DNA of 64,000 nucleotides from Clostridium estertheticum subsp. estertheticum (GTDB lineage: Bacteria > Bacillota > Clostridia > Clostridiales > Clostridiaceae): positions 177,001-241,000 of the forward strand of contig NZ_CP015756.1 of assembly GCF_001877035.1 (NCBI RefSeq). Reading direction: 5' to 3'. The stretch's first letter is position 1; the number at the start of each line of letters is the position of its first letter. Below the pieces are notes generated by a model. The model saw only the letters and a list, made by a program, of their open reading frames with translations. It was not told the origin of the DNA and ran no database searches. A program made the position numbers and the translations under genes. Positions 53,408-64,000 of this stretch are shown here, piece after piece.

Positions 53408-54439
53408 ATGAAAAAGAAAGTAGCGATATTATTTGGTGGACAGTCTACAGAACATGAAGTCTCGAGAGCGTCAGCAACATCAGTACTTAAAAATATTGAT
53501 CAAACAAAATATGACATATACCCTATAGGAATAACTAAGGATGGGTTATGGTTTCAATATACTGGCAAAGTAGAAAATATAGAAAATGGGGAATGGGAAA
53601 CGGACGAGTATTTTAAAATGCCAGAGGGTCAAAAGGTTTTATTTAATAAAGAAGTAGATGTAGTATTCCCCGTATTACATGGTTCTTTTGGAGAAGATGG
53701 AACTATTCAAGGTATGTGTAAATTGTATAATATACCTTGTGTAGGCCCTGGAGTAATGTCTTCTGCTATTTGTATGGATAAAATATATACAAAATATTTG
53801 CTCGAAAAATTTAATGTAAAGCAAGCTGATTATGTGGTAATAAATGCGAGTGAATATGTAAAAGACAAAGATAATCTGATAGCGAGTATAGAAAAAAAAT
53901 TAGGATATCCGGTATTTATAAAACCGGCTAATGGTGGTTCTTCCGTAGGTATAACAAAGGCCCACGATCAAAAAGAATTAATAGTTGGAGTAATCGATGC
54001 CCTAAAATATGATAGAAAAATTTTAGTTGAGCAGGCTATTAATGCAAAGGAAATTGAAGTAGGAGTGCTGGGGAATGATGATCCAAAGGCTACTATTCCA
54101 GGAGAGGTAATCCCAGCAAAAGAGTTTTATGATTATGAAGCTAAATATAATAACGCGGAATCTAAGCTTTTAATACCAGCAGCACTAAATGAATCAAAAC
54201 TCCAGAGTATTAAGGATGAAGCTATAAAAATTTACAAAATATTAGATTGTGCTGGAATGGCAAGAGTGGATTTTCTTGTAGATAAAGAAACAGAAGATAT
54301 TTATTTAAATGAGGTTAATACTATACCAGGGTTTACTAAAATAAGTATGTACCCTAAAATGTGGCAAGCTACAGGTAAAACTTATGTGGAACTTATTGAT
54401 GAACTTATTGAACTAGCTATTGAAAGGAATAATAAATAG
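53408..54439 (+). CDS. ddl: D-alanine--D-alanine ligase
   Basis: 343 residues from ATG 53408; AAGGAGAG is seven bases upstream (ATG 53402 is too close). ATP-grasp enzyme joining two D-Ala for the peptidoglycan pentapeptide. Motifs: ILFGGQSTEHEVSRAS, HGSFGEDGTIQG, PANGGSSVGI and the metal-binding LNEVNTIPGFT. The end of the chain and the family length agree. The terminator region after ypeB lies upstream, so it has its own promoter. Confidence 0.95.
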   Translation: MKKKVAILFGGQSTEHEVSRASATSVLKNIDQTKYDIYPIGITKDGLWFQYTGKVENIENGEWETDEYFKMPEGQKVLFNKEVDVVFPVLHGSFGEDGTIQGMCKLYNIPCVGPGVMSSAICMDKIYTKYLLEKFNVKQADYVVINASEYVKDKDNLIASIEKKLGYPVFIKPANGGSSVGITKAHDQKELIVGVIDALKYDRKILVEQAINAKEIEVGVLGNDDPKATIPGEVIPAKEFYDYEAKYNNAESKLLIPAALNESKLQSIKDEAIKIYKILDCAGMARVDFLVDKETEDIYLNEVNTIPGFTKISMYPKMWQATGKTYVELIDELIELAIERNNK

Positions 54440-54463
54440 TAAATTAAGAGAGGCGAAATACTT

Positions 54464-55447
54464 ATGACAACAGCTTTGGCTATGATTTCGGGGGGCCTTG
54501 ATAGTACTCTCGCAGCAAAACTTGTAAAAGATCAAGGAATAGAAGTTATTGGTATATGCTTTAAATCAAACTTTTTTGGAGAAAAAAATGCACTGAAAAT
54601 GGTTAAACAAATAGATATACCACTAGAAGTTATAGACTTTTCAGATGCACATTTTGAAATGATGAAAAATCCAAAACATGGTTATGGTAAAAATATGAAT
54701 CCTTGTATTGATTGTCATGCCATGATGATGAGGTATTGTGGAGAATTACTTGAAAAATTCCACGCTGATTTTATTATTACAGGAGAAGTTCTGAACCAAA
54801 GACCTATGTCTCAAAACAGATCATCTTTAGACATAGTAAAAAATGAATCCGGAGTAGGACATAAAATACTAAGGCCATTATGTGCAAAAAATCTTAATCC
54901 AACTCAAATGGAGATTGATGGTCTAATAGATAGAGAAGCGCTTATGGACATAAAAGGAAGAAATAGAAAGGTTCAAATGGAACTTGCCAAGGTGTGGGGT
55001 ATTTTAGATTATCCATCACCTGCTGGTGGGTGTAAACTTACTGAACCTAATTATTCTATGAGACTTAAGGATCTTTTAGATCATAAAGAAAACCCAACAA
55101 AAATAGATTTAGAATTACTGAAAATAGGAAGGCAATTTAGATTGTCTAAAGATTCAAAAATTATATCTACAAGAACGGAGAAAGAGGGAGACCTTTTAGA
55201 ACAATGTTTAACTGGAGAGGATTTGATGTTTTTAGCTAAGGATTATAACGGTTCTACAGTTGCTATAATAGGTATTGCTACAAATGAAGACATTGAATTC
55301 GCAGCAAGAATAACGGGCAGGTATTGTAAAGGGCGAGGCGAGAAAGTTGTATCTATTAGTTATGGAAAAGATGACCAGAGTCTAGATAGGTCTATAGATG
55401 CAATGCCTGCAACGGATGAGCAAATAAATAACTATATTATAAATTAG
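54464..55447 (+). CDS. PP-loop ATP pyrophosphatase, tRNA-thiolation-like, with NFACT-R-like C-terminal domain
   Basis: 327 residues. The N-terminal PP-loop motif SGGLDSTLAA and the CIDCHAMMMRY segment belong to the MnmA/ThiI-related tRNA sulfur-transfer enzymes; PSPAGGCKLTEP is typical of the small clostridial/archaeal branch. A C-terminal domain (about 205-310) with LLKIGRQFRLSKDSKIIS resembles the NFACT-R (DUF814) fold. It may thiolate tRNA or another RNA; unlike true MnmA it is short and has this added domain. AGAGAGGCG precedes the ATG; ddl ends 25 bases upstream. A different gene would be expected to be the main MnmA. Confidence 0.75.
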   Translation: MTTALAMISGGLDSTLAAKLVKDQGIEVIGICFKSNFFGEKNALKMVKQIDIPLEVIDFSDAHFEMMKNPKHGYGKNMNPCIDCHAMMMRYCGELLEKFHADFIITGEVLNQRPMSQNRSSLDIVKNESGVGHKILRPLCAKNLNPTQMEIDGLIDREALMDIKGRNRKVQMELAKVWGILDYPSPAGGCKLTEPNYSMRLKDLLDHKENPTKIDLELLKIGRQFRLSKDSKIISTRTEKEGDLLEQCLTGEDLMFLAKDYNGSTVAIIGIATNEDIEFAARITGRYCKGRGEKVVSISYGKDDQSLDRSIDAMPATDEQINNYIIN

Positions 55448-55461
55448 TGAGGGGCAAGTTT

Positions 55462-55884
55462 ATGGAGAAGAACGCAGTAATTTCAGTAGTTAGCAGACAG
55501 TCTGATAGTGAAGAGGATGGAGATTCAATTGAAGTGGTAACGCCTGGAAAGTTTTACAAAGAAGACAATTGCTATTATGCAGTATACGAGGAAACAGAGA
55601 TTTCGGGAATGGAAGGAACTACTACTACATTTAAAATCGATGAAGAAAAATTTACACTTATAAGAACTGGAACTACTAACACTGAAATGAACTTTAAAAA
55701 ATATTCAAGAGACTTAACTTTATATAATACACCTCATGGAGCATTAGATCTTACGGTTGATACTAGAGAACTAAAAATGAACGTAGATAATAGTGGTGGA
55801 AATGTATTTATAGATTATGATATGATAATAGGAAATCAACAAGTTTTGAGTACGATTTTGGAAATTAAGATTAAAGCACAATAA
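55462..55884 (+). CDS. DUF1934 (YwiB-like) beta-barrel protein
   Basis: 140 residues from ATG 55462; GAGGGG lies at the right distance, whereas GTG 55447 overlaps the upstream stop. The chain is almost all beta strand: EVVTPGKFYKEDNCYYAVYEETEISGMEGT and the GNVFIDYDMIIG end are the DUF1934 pattern, a calycin-like barrel that often precedes argS. Function unknown. It begins 15 bases after the PP-loop gene and probably shares its transcript, ended by the terminator at 55886. Confidence 0.85.
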   Translation: MEKNAVISVVSRQSDSEEDGDSIEVVTPGKFYKEDNCYYAVYEETEISGMEGTTTTFKIDEEKFTLIRTGTTNTEMNFKKYSRDLTLYNTPHGALDLTVDTRELKMNVDNSGGNVFIDYDMIIGNQQVLSTILEIKIKAQ

Positions 55885-55885
55885 A

Positions 55886-55929
55886 AATTAAGGCTATGTT
55901 CTATTTAGAATATAGCTTTAATTTTTTAA
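55886..55929 (+). terminator. Rho-independent terminator
   Basis: AATTAAGGCTATGTTCT pairs (G-T pairs allowed) with AGAATATAGCTTTAATT, followed by six T. Confidence 0.7.
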
Positions 55930-56010
55930 TTTCATTTTATGGATAGTTTTTATGAATAAATGTCAATAATTTAATTGATGAAATAATTCAAAAAACTTGG
56001 GAGTGGTTTA

Positions 56011-56298
56011 ATGCTTAAAAATATTGATTATGAAAAGATAATAGAAGCTATCTGTTATGTGAAAGGTATAAAAAGACATGAATCATTAAAAATATTAAAA
56101 GATAGAGAATGCAGGTATATATTATTCTTAGTATTACAAAAACATAAATGTGATGATGTTGAAATTGCTTATAAGAATTTTTTGATTTCTAGCAAAAGAG
56201 CTGCTAATTATGGATTAAAAAAAGCAGAGGAACGATTTTTTATTAATAAAGAATTTAGAGAGATGTATTTTGAAATAGAGAATATATTAGGGTTATGA
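56011..56298 (+). CDS. 95-residue conserved-looking protein, unknown function
   Basis: A mostly helical, basic protein. Visible are EAICYVKGIKRHESLKI, RECRYILFLVLQKHKCDD and a second helical block RAANYGLKKAEERF. GGGAGTGG precedes the ATG. The composition looks like a genuine conserved gene rather than noise. I do not recognise a family; a nucleic-acid-binding role would fit the basic helices but is a guess. Between the DUF1934 terminator and pyrG. Confidence 0.55.
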   Translation: MLKNIDYEKIIEAICYVKGIKRHESLKILKDRECRYILFLVLQKHKCDDVEIAYKNFLISSKRAANYGLKKAEERFFINKEFREMYFEIENILGL

Positions 56299-56535
56299 AT
56301 AAAAAAAACAAAAAAACAAAAAAAAGACTGGTGAATGATAAAAAAATGTGATAAGATATTAATATTGTTTTTAAAAAAACCTATACCATTATATTTAATG
56401 GGTAATTTCTATTATAAAATTGTAAACAACATTTGTCAAGCTATTTTAAAAATAATTAATATAAACTTTCAAAAATCTTAAAGTAATACATAAACAGTAT
56501 TTAAAGAATAAATAGCAATTAAGAAAAAGTTATAA

Positions 56536-58161
<1,626 letters not shown>

Positions 58162-58171
58162 TATTAAATAT

Positions 58172-58220
58172 ATCCTATAGAGTGGACAAATGAAAAAGTC
58201 TACCCTATGGGATTTTTTTT
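58172..58220 (+). terminator. Rho-independent terminator of pyrG
   Basis: ATCCTATAG pairs with CTATGGGAT with additional inner pairs, followed by eight T. Confidence 0.7.
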
Positions 58221-58398
58221 GAGTTGATCTTAGGCGAAACTTAGAATGTTAAATAGAGTGGATTAAAATTATGAAATAGGATATAATTAACACAATATAT
58301 CATTTCAAAAAATTCAGTGGATAGTATACTCGTTTTAAATTTCCATGATATTTATAAAATAGATATTACATATGAAATACCCTTCGGAGGTGCAGATT

Positions 58399-59868
58399 TT
58401 GATAAATAAAAATTTCGAAAATATTACAGTTGCCGAGCTAAAGCAGCGTTGCAAAGAGCTTGGTATTAAAAATATTTCTAAACTTAAAAAAAGTGAGTTA
58501 ATTGAAGAGATAAACAAGACATCACAAGTTTCCATGCAAAAAGATGGAGTGATTTTAAGAGAAAAGATAAGTCCCAAAAGTTCTTCTACAGTTGAAGAAA
58601 ATAGTATAGATAATTCAGAAAAGCATATCGAAACAAATTCAGCCCCAATTACTAAACCTACTTCTAATGAAAATATTGATACAGGTTTTAAAAATCAAAA
58701 TGAAAATAAAAAAGAACAATTGCAAGAAATGATAAATGAATCAGGGTCGGCAAGAGGCGTGCTCGAAATAATTGAAAATAATAGCTACGGTTTTCTAAGA
58801 GGACACAATTATTTGTCAGGTTCTGATGATATTTATGTTTCACCATCTCAAATTAGAAGATTTAATTTAAAGACAGGTGATGAAGTAGAAGGTAAAGTTA
58901 GAACACCTAAGGAAGGCGAAAAATTCAAGGCTTTACTATACGTACTAAAGGTAAATGGAGAAAATCCAGAGAGAGCAGTAGGTAGAAAACCTTTTGAAAA
59001 GCTAACCCCTATTTATCCAACGCAGAGGCTTATACTTGAAACTAATGCAGCCGATTTATCTTCAAGGATGATGGATATTATTTCCCCTATAGGTAAAGGA
59101 CAAAGAGGTATAATTGTAGCACAGCCAAAAGCAGGAAAAACGACACTTCTTAAAAAAATCGCTAATAGTATCTCTATAAATCATCCAGAAGTAAAATTAA
59201 TAGTTGTTTTAATAGATGAAAGACCAGAAGAAGTAACTGACATGCAGAGGTCTATTAAAGGCGAAGTTATATATTCAACATTTGATGAAGAACCAGATCA
59301 TCATACAAAAGTAGCTTCTATGGTGCTTGAAAGAGCTAAAAGAATGGTTGAACAAGGTCAAGATGTAGTTATACTACTAGATAGTTTAACTAGGCTTGCA
59401 AGAGCTTACAATTTAACTATAACACCTTCTGGAAGAACTTTATCTGGAGGACTTGATCCTAGTGCACTTTTGATGCCAAAGAAATTTTTTGGAGCAGCTA
59501 GAAATATTGAAGAGGGTGGAAGTTTAACTATACTTGCGACAGCTCTAGTAGAAACAGGTAGCAGAATGGATGATATGATTTTTGAAGAGTTTAAGGGAAC
59601 TGGTAATATGGAAGTTCACTTGGATAGAAAACTTCAAGAAAGAAGAATATTCCCAGCTGTTGATATCTACAAATCAGGGACAAGAAGAGAAGATTTATTA
59701 CTTACAAAGATTGAGATGGAGACTATATATAATTTAAGAAAAATAATGTATAGAGAAGGCAATGCTTTGGGCGTAACGGAAAAACTTCTTGGGTTATTAT
59801 CTACAACTAAGAGCAATAAGGAATTTTTAGAAATGATAAATAAGAATTTTGAATTATTAGCTAGATAA
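58399..59868 (+). CDS. rho: transcription termination factor Rho
   Basis: 489 residues from TTG 58399: GGAGGTG (58386-58392) is six bases upstream, and the in-frame ATG at 58372 has no site. N-terminal Rho_N helices ([14 protein letters not shown]), a non-conserved insertion of about 60 residues rich in Asn, Ser and Lys, the cold-shock RNA-binding domain ([12 protein letters not shown]) and the hexamer ATPase with Walker [10 protein letters not shown] and Walker [17 protein letters not shown]. It ends RNA synthesis at Rho sites. Clostridial Rho commonly carries the linker insertion. Confidence 0.95.
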   Translation: MINKNFENITVAELKQRCKELGIKNISKLKKSELIEEINKTSQVSMQKDGVILREKISPKSSSTVEENSIDNSEKHIETNSAPITKPTSNENIDTGFKNQNENKKEQLQEMINESGSARGVLEIIENNSYGFLRGHNYLSGSDDIYVSPSQIRRFNLKTGDEVEGKVRTPKEGEKFKALLYVLKVNGENPERAVGRKPFEKLTPIYPTQRLILETNAADLSSRMMDIISPIGKGQRGIIVAQPKAGKTTLLKKIANSISINHPEVKLIVVLIDERPEEVTDMQRSIKGEVIYSTFDEEPDHHTKVASMVLERAKRMVEQGQDVVILLDSLTRLARAYNLTITPSGRTLSGGLDPSALLMPKKFFGAARNIEEGGSLTILATALVETGSRMDDMIFEEFKGTGNMEVHLDRKLQERRIFPAVDIYKSGTRREDLLLTKIEMETIYNLRKIMYREGNALGVTEKLLGLLSTTKSNKEFLEMINKNFELLAR

Positions 59869-59915
59869 TATGCAGCTCTTCAGGAGCTGATTAAGGTAAG
59901 TAGTATAAACTATTT

Positions 59916-59970
59916 AAACGGCATATAAAAAGATAGTAGAATTATTTTCTATCTTAGCTATATGCCGTTT
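59916..59970. terminator. large hairpin between rho and rpmE (convergent)
   Basis: AAACGGCATATAAAAAGATAG pairs with CTATCTTAGCTATATGCCGTTT with one bulge. It separates rho (+) from rpmE (-), so it can act in both directions. Confidence 0.7.
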
Positions 59971-60025
59971 ATTATTTTATAAATGAAAAAATGGAAAAGA
60001 TAATTAAATCTTTTCCATTACTATA

Positions 60026-60244
60026 TTATTCTACATCTTCATTTAATATGTTAAATTTCTTCATGAATCTATCAACTCTTCCACCGGCATCTATATTCTT
60101 TTGCTTACCAGTATAGAATGGATGGCAATTAGAACATACGTCTACTTTAAGTTCTTGTTTAGTAGATCCTGTAGTAAAAGTGTTTCCACATGCGCATTTA
60201 ACGATTGTATCGTGATGATATTCTGGTTGTATTTCTTTTTGCAT
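60026..60244 (-). CDS. rpmE: 50S ribosomal protein L31, zinc-binding type
   Basis: 72 residues from the ATG at 60244; AAAGAGGTG precedes it, with a GTG further upstream rejected. CACGNTF and [13 protein letters not shown] supply the four Cys of the C+ (zinc-holding) form. It binds the 50S subunit. It lies on the minus strand between rho and tdk, both +, whereas the usual clostridial order has rpmE collinear with rho; a single-gene inversion is likely. Confidence 0.95.
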   Translation of the reverse strand: MQKEIQPEYHHDTIVKCACGNTFTTGSTKQELKVDVCSNCHPFYTGKQKNIDAGGRVDRFMKKFNILNEDVE

Positions 60245-60449
60245 ATTTTTCACCTCTTTTTAAAATAAATATATACCCGTATTGTCAACTATTCAATTTT
60301 ATCATATAATTAATAATTAAGTCAATAAGAATAAAATTATTTTTTTACTTTATTATATAGTATATATTTGATAATATATATATGGATAAAATTTTTATTT
60401 GATTTAACTGTAATTTTAAGATGCGGTTGAATAAATTGGAGGTATAAAT

Positions 60450-61034
60450 ATGTACGGACCAAAAAATCATGGCTGGGTAGAAGTTATTATAGGACCTATG
60501 TACAGTGGAAAATCTGAGGAACTTATACGTAGAATAAGAAGAACTAAAATTGCAAAGCAGAAAGTGCAGGTTTTTAAACCGGAAATTGACGATAGATATA
60601 GTAAAGACGATGTGGTATCTCACTGTGGAGAAAAGGAAGAAGCGGTTAGGGTTAAGAATAGCTTGCAAATATTAGATCTTTTAGATGCTGACACACAAGT
60701 TATTGCCATCGATGAGGTACAGTTTTTTGACAAGGGAATTATAGATATAATTACATCACTTGCTGATAATAACAAAAGAGTTATATGCGCGGGACTAGAT
60801 ATGGATTTTAGAGGTGAACCATTCGGACCTATACCAGCTCTACTCGCAATAGCGGAATTTGTTGATAAAATTCAGGCGATTTGTGTAGTGTGTGGTAATC
60901 CTGCTACTAGAACTCAACGTCTAATTAATGGGAAACCAGCTAAATATGAAGATAAAATTGTATTGATTGGGGCTACGGAGTCGTATGAAGCAAGATGTAG
61001 AAAGTGTCACATTGTACCGAAAGAGGGGGTTTAA
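60450..61034 (+). CDS. tdk: thymidine kinase
   Basis: 194 residues, type II (zinc) thymidine kinase. Walker [12 protein letters not shown], the catalytic-site DEVQFFD, and the zinc ligands in [10 protein letters not shown] and ARCRKCH. It salvages thymidine to dTMP. TTGGAGGT precedes the ATG. Only 2 bases separate it from the DUF1385 gene, which is translated from the same message. Confidence 0.95.
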   Translation: MYGPKNHGWVEVIIGPMYSGKSEELIRRIRRTKIAKQKVQVFKPEIDDRYSKDDVVSHCGEKEEAVRVKNSLQILDLLDADTQVIAIDEVQFFDKGIIDIITSLADNNKRVICAGLDMDFRGEPFGPIPALLAIAEFVDKIQAICVVCGNPATRTQRLINGKPAKYEDKIVLIGATESYEARCRKCHIVPKEGV

Positions 61035-61036
61035 CT

Positions 61037-61942
61037 ATGGCTAAAAACACAAGCGTGGGAGGCCAAGCAGTAATTGAAGGGGTTATGATGAGAGGCCTTG
61101 CAGGAATTGCAACTGCTGTGAGAACTGAGCAAGGAGAAATCGTAGTTGAGAAAAAAAGTTACACATCGTATACTAAAAAGAATAAATTGGTAGGGCTACC
61201 TATAATAAGGGGATTCATATCTTTAATTGAATCATTAATTATAGGTATAAAGACATTAAATTATTCAGCTTCTTTTTTTGAAGAGGAAGGTGAACCTTCA
61301 AAATTAGATAAATGCATACAAAAATTGTTTAAAGAAAAAAGTAATGATGTAGTTATGGGGATATCCCTTGTAATTTCTTTGGCTCTATCTGTAGGATTGT
61401 TTTTTATTGTGCCAACCTTTGTGGCCAACTTGTTTAGTAAATTGGGTACAAATACAATGGGTATGAATATTGTAGAGGGAATTATTAGAGTTTTAATATT
61501 TTTGTTATATGTGTATTTAATAGGGAAAATGGAAGATATTAAGAGGGTGTATGAGTATCACGGTGCAGAACATAAGACTATATTTTGTTATGAGAACGAA
61601 GTTGAATTAACTCCAGAAAATGCTGCTAAATTTGGAAGGCTACATCCAAGATGTGGAACGAATTTTTTGTTTCTAGTTATGATAGTTAGCATTATAGTGT
61701 TTTCTTTAACTGGTTGGAACTCAATTGGAGAAAGAATAATGTATAGAATTATATTACTTCCTTTCATTTCAGGCATAAGTTATGAAATTATTAAATGGAT
61801 GGGAAAAAGCAAAAGTAACTTAGCTACAATTCTTTCTTATCCAGGACTTAAATTACAAAACTTAACTACAAGAGAACCAGATTTATCTCAATTAGAAGTG
61901 GCAATAAGAGCACTTAAAGTTGCAGAAGGAATTATAGATTAA
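61037..61942 (+). CDS. DUF1385 membrane protein
   Basis: 301 residues from ATG 61037 with AGAGGGGG ahead (longer starts inside tdk are rejected). It begins SVGGQAVIEGVMMRG, the DUF1385 signature, and has five or six hydrophobic segments (about 50-70, 105-135, 145-170, 208-230 and 235-255), with the conserved YHGAEHKTIFCYE and RLHPRCGTNFL motifs containing His/Glu/Cys suited to a metal. Often found next to prmC-prfA. Function unknown. Confidence 0.88.
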   Translation: MAKNTSVGGQAVIEGVMMRGLAGIATAVRTEQGEIVVEKKSYTSYTKKNKLVGLPIIRGFISLIESLIIGIKTLNYSASFFEEEGEPSKLDKCIQKLFKEKSNDVVMGISLVISLALSVGLFFIVPTFVANLFSKLGTNTMGMNIVEGIIRVLIFLLYVYLIGKMEDIKRVYEYHGAEHKTIFCYENEVELTPENAAKFGRLHPRCGTNFLFLVMIVSIIVFSLTGWNSIGERIMYRIILLPFISGISYEIIKWMGKSKSNLATILSYPGLKLQNLTTREPDLSQLEVAIRALKVAEGIID

Positions 61943-62003
61943 TTGGTATAAAACATAGAAATTATGAATAATATTTACACGAAATGAATGGAGGTTGTGA
62001 AAA

Positions 62004-62876
62004 ATTAATATAGAAAAAGAAAATACTATACAGGAAGTACTTTTAGAGTCATATAAAATTTTAAAAAAGGTCAATATTGAAAGTTATTTGTTAGATTCAC
62101 AACTTTTGCTTGGTAAAGTTTTAAAAAAGGATAAATTGTTCATAATGATTAATAGAGACATTAAGATTAGCATAGAACAAGAAAATGAGTTTTTTAGGTT
62201 GATTCAGATTAGAAAAAATAAAATGCCTATAAAATACATTCTTGGCAAGTGCGAATTTATGGGCATGGATTTCATAGTAAAACCGGGAGTCTTAATACCG
62301 AGACCTGATACGGAAATTTTGGTTGAGGAAGTAATTAAATATATAAAGGAAAAAGGCCTCACGCAAATATGTGATGTTTGTACTGGAAGTGGAGCTATTG
62401 GTATATCAATAGCTGAGTTTATTAAAGAAGCCCTGGTAACGCTTTATGATATATCAGAAGATGCTTTAGCTGTTGCAAAGCTAAATATAGAAAGGTTTAA
62501 ATTGTCTAAAAGAATTAATATAGAACATAGTGATTTGCTACAAGTAGCGATAAATAAACATAAGAAATTCGAAGTAATAGTTTCTAATCCGCCTTATATA
62601 AGAAAAGAGGTTATACCTACTCTAATGGATGATGTAAAAGGTTATGAACCGTTTATAGCACTATGTGGTGGGGAAGATGGTCTCGATTTTTATAGGAGAA
62701 TTACAAAAGAAAGCACATTAGTTTTAGAAAAAGGTGGACTTTTGGCTTTTGAAATAGGATATGATCAAAAAGAAGCAGTTACAGATATCTTGCTTAAATC
62801 AGGGTTTAATAATATAGAGTGTATTAAAGATTTATCGGGAAATGATAGGGTTATTAAAGCTACATTAGTGGATTAA
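62004..62876 (+). CDS. prmC: release factor glutamine methyltransferase PrmC, probable AUU start
   Basis: About 290 residues if translation begins at ATT 62004. GGAGGT (61990-61995) is eight bases upstream. The frame has a stop at 61998 and no ATG, GTG or TTG until 62085, yet the N-terminal helical domain of PrmC (TIQEVLLESYKIL, SYLLDSQLLL) is coded upstream of that, so the gene must start near 62004. A GTG at 61997 is in another frame and too close to the site. The catalytic domain carries DVCTGSGAIGIS and VSNPPY. It methylates the GGQ Gln of release factors. prfA follows. Confidence 0.88.
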   Translation: MNIEKENTIQEVLLESYKILKKVNIESYLLDSQLLLGKVLKKDKLFIMINRDIKISIEQENEFFRLIQIRKNKMPIKYILGKCEFMGMDFIVKPGVLIPRPDTEILVEEVIKYIKEKGLTQICDVCTGSGAIGISIAEFIKEALVTLYDISEDALAVAKLNIERFKLSKRINIEHSDLLQVAINKHKKFEVIVSNPPYIRKEVIPTLMDDVKGYEPFIALCGGEDGLDFYRRITKESTLVLEKGGLLAFEIGYDQKEAVTDILLKSGFNNIECIKDLSGNDRVIKATLVD

Positions 62877-62994
62877 TTATCTAACGGAATAGTTGTTATA
62901 AGAGGGAAATAATTGGATAGAAGCAATTTGTATATTGCATCTGATTATGATATACTTAACTAATGTGAAAATATATATACGGAGTGATAAAAAA

Positions 62995-64000
62995 ATGTTA
63001 GATAGACTTGATTTTACGGAAAATAAATATGAGGAACTTTCAATAAAAATTAGCGATCCATTAGTTATTGCTAATCAAAAAGAATGGCAAAAATTATGCA
63101 AAGAACATGCTGGACTTGAAATAATTGTTACGAAATATAGAATATATAAAGAAGCAAAACAAGATTTGGAAACAAATAAAGAAATGCTTAAAGAAGAATC
63201 TGATAAAGAAATGAAAGATATGATTCAAGAGGAAATTAAAGAATTAAACGAAATTAAGGAAACAACGCAGGAAGAATTAAGAATTTTACTTTTGCCTAAG
63301 GATCCAAATGATGAGAGAAACGTATTTGTGGAAATTAGAGCAGGGGCTGGTGGAGATGAAGCTGCACTGTTTGCAGCAAATCTATTTAGAATGTATACAA
63401 GATATGCAGAACGTAATAGATGGAAAGTTGAAGTTATGAGTGCTAATGAAACTGATATCGGCGGATTCAAAGAAATAGTATTTATGATAAAAGGTGAATC
63501 TACATACAGTAAATTTAAATACGAAAGCGGAGTGCATAGGGTTCAAAGAGTACCAGACACAGAGTCAAGTGGAAGAATTCATACGTCTACAGCAACTGTA
63601 GCAGTTTTACCTGAAGTTGATGATGTAGATATTGAAGTTAGTGCTAATGATTTAAGAATAGATGTGTTTAGAGCATCTGGTAATGGAGGACAATGCGTTA
63701 ATACAACGGATTCAGCAGTAAGAATGACGCATATTCCAACAGGACTTGTAGTTTCTTGCCAGGATGAGAAATCCCAGTTAAAGAACAAAGAAAAAGCTCT
63801 AAAGATACTAAAATCTAGATTATTTGACAGAGCTGAAGCTGAGAGATCGGCAGGAATAGCTGAAGAGAGAAAGAGTCAAGTAGGGACTGGAGATAGAAGT
63901 GAGAGGATAAGAACATATAATTATCCTCAAGGCAGGATAACAGATCATAGAATCGGGTTAACTTTGTATAAATTAGATGCTTTTCTTGATGGAGACATAG
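62995..64000 (+). CDS. prfA: peptide chain release factor 1 (3' end outside window)
   Basis: About 335 of an expected 355-360 residues are present; the frame runs open to the right edge. Start ATG 62995, with GGAG before it. The PxT codon-recognition region is RVPDTES and the catalytic GGQ lies in [20 protein letters not shown]1 ends translation at UAA and UAG. It is the substrate of PrmC, encoded directly upstream. Confidence 0.95.
   Translation, partial: MLDRLDFTENKYEELSIKISDPLVIANQKEWQKLCKEHAGLEIIVTKYRIYKEAKQDLETNKEMLKEESDKEMKDMIQEEIKELNEIKETTQEELRILLLPKDPNDERNVFVEIRAGAGGDEAALFAANLFRMYTRYAERNRWKVEVMSANETDIGGFKEIVFMIKGESTYSKFKYESGVHRVQRVPDTESSGRIHTSTATVAVLPEVDDVDIEVSANDLRIDVFRASGNGGQCVNTTDSAVRMTHIPTGLVVSCQDEKSQLKNKEKALKILKSRLFDRAEAERSAGIAEERKSQVGTGDRSERIRTYNYPQGRITDHRIGLTLYKLDAFLDGDI

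Overview
The window looks like chromosome from an endospore-forming, very AT-rich member of Clostridium sensu stricto (Clostridiaceae). The evidence is the strong AT bias, classical AGGAGG-type ribosome binding sites, the many spore genes (cotS family, cotF-like, yabG, gerK-type operon, spoIIR, ypeB) and a clostridial Re-citrate synthase. I cannot name the species. Genes are mostly on the + strand. I see no rRNA, tRNA, CRISPR array, intact insertion sequence or prophage.

Layout. 1-2.3 kb: end of manC, then a small accessory patch (XRE regulator with a palindromic operator, membrane protein, a 60-residue ORF resembling the start of a protein kinase). 2.6-6.1 kb: MacAB/YknXYZ-like efflux operon and a small membrane protein. 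6.2-9.4 kb: an orphan sensor kinase with an unusual N-terminal domain, divergent from a secreted repeat protein whose promoter carries hexamers repeated every 11 bp. 9.5-14 kb: operon for Re-citrate synthase, aconitase and isocitrate dehydrogenase, the route from oxaloacetate to 2-oxoglutarate. 14.2-23.4 kb: rluF, a DUF1540 protein, an HNH-like repeat protein with no standard start codon, a DEDDh exonuclease, topB, a padR/HAAS pair bracketed by a 49-bp copy of the topB end, a CAP-domain protein and a CPBP protease. 23.5-26.6 kb: two small coat-type genes and two GT4 glycosyltransferases. 26.7-31.9 kb: larC-larB, malic enzyme, a LysR regulator, a 31-residue peptide. 32.3-35.5 kb: ABC transporter with one ATPase and three membrane proteins.

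35.6-43.5 kb is a spore-coat island: two divergent glycosyltransferase/CotS gene pairs, a further CotS, a degenerate CotS-like protein, and the coat protease yabG. It continues into veg, a SPOCS/LysM protein, ispE, a tricistronic gerK-type germinant receptor, spoIIR and ypeB. 53.4-64 kb is housekeeping: ddl, a PP-loop enzyme, DUF1934, pyrG, rho, rpmE (inverted), tdk, DUF1385, prmC and the start of prfA.

Most notable points: two genes (15.6 kb and prmC at 62.0 kb) whose frames open without ATG/GTG/TTG but with AUA or AUU at ideal Shine-Dalgarno spacing; the topB-end duplication around padR/HAAS; the 11-bp-periodic promoter; a start-stop leader ORF before the SPOCS gene; a CotS-like protein that has lost its kinase motif; and genes too short for routine calling (53 and 31 residues). 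Start choices, promoters and hairpins were judged by eye.
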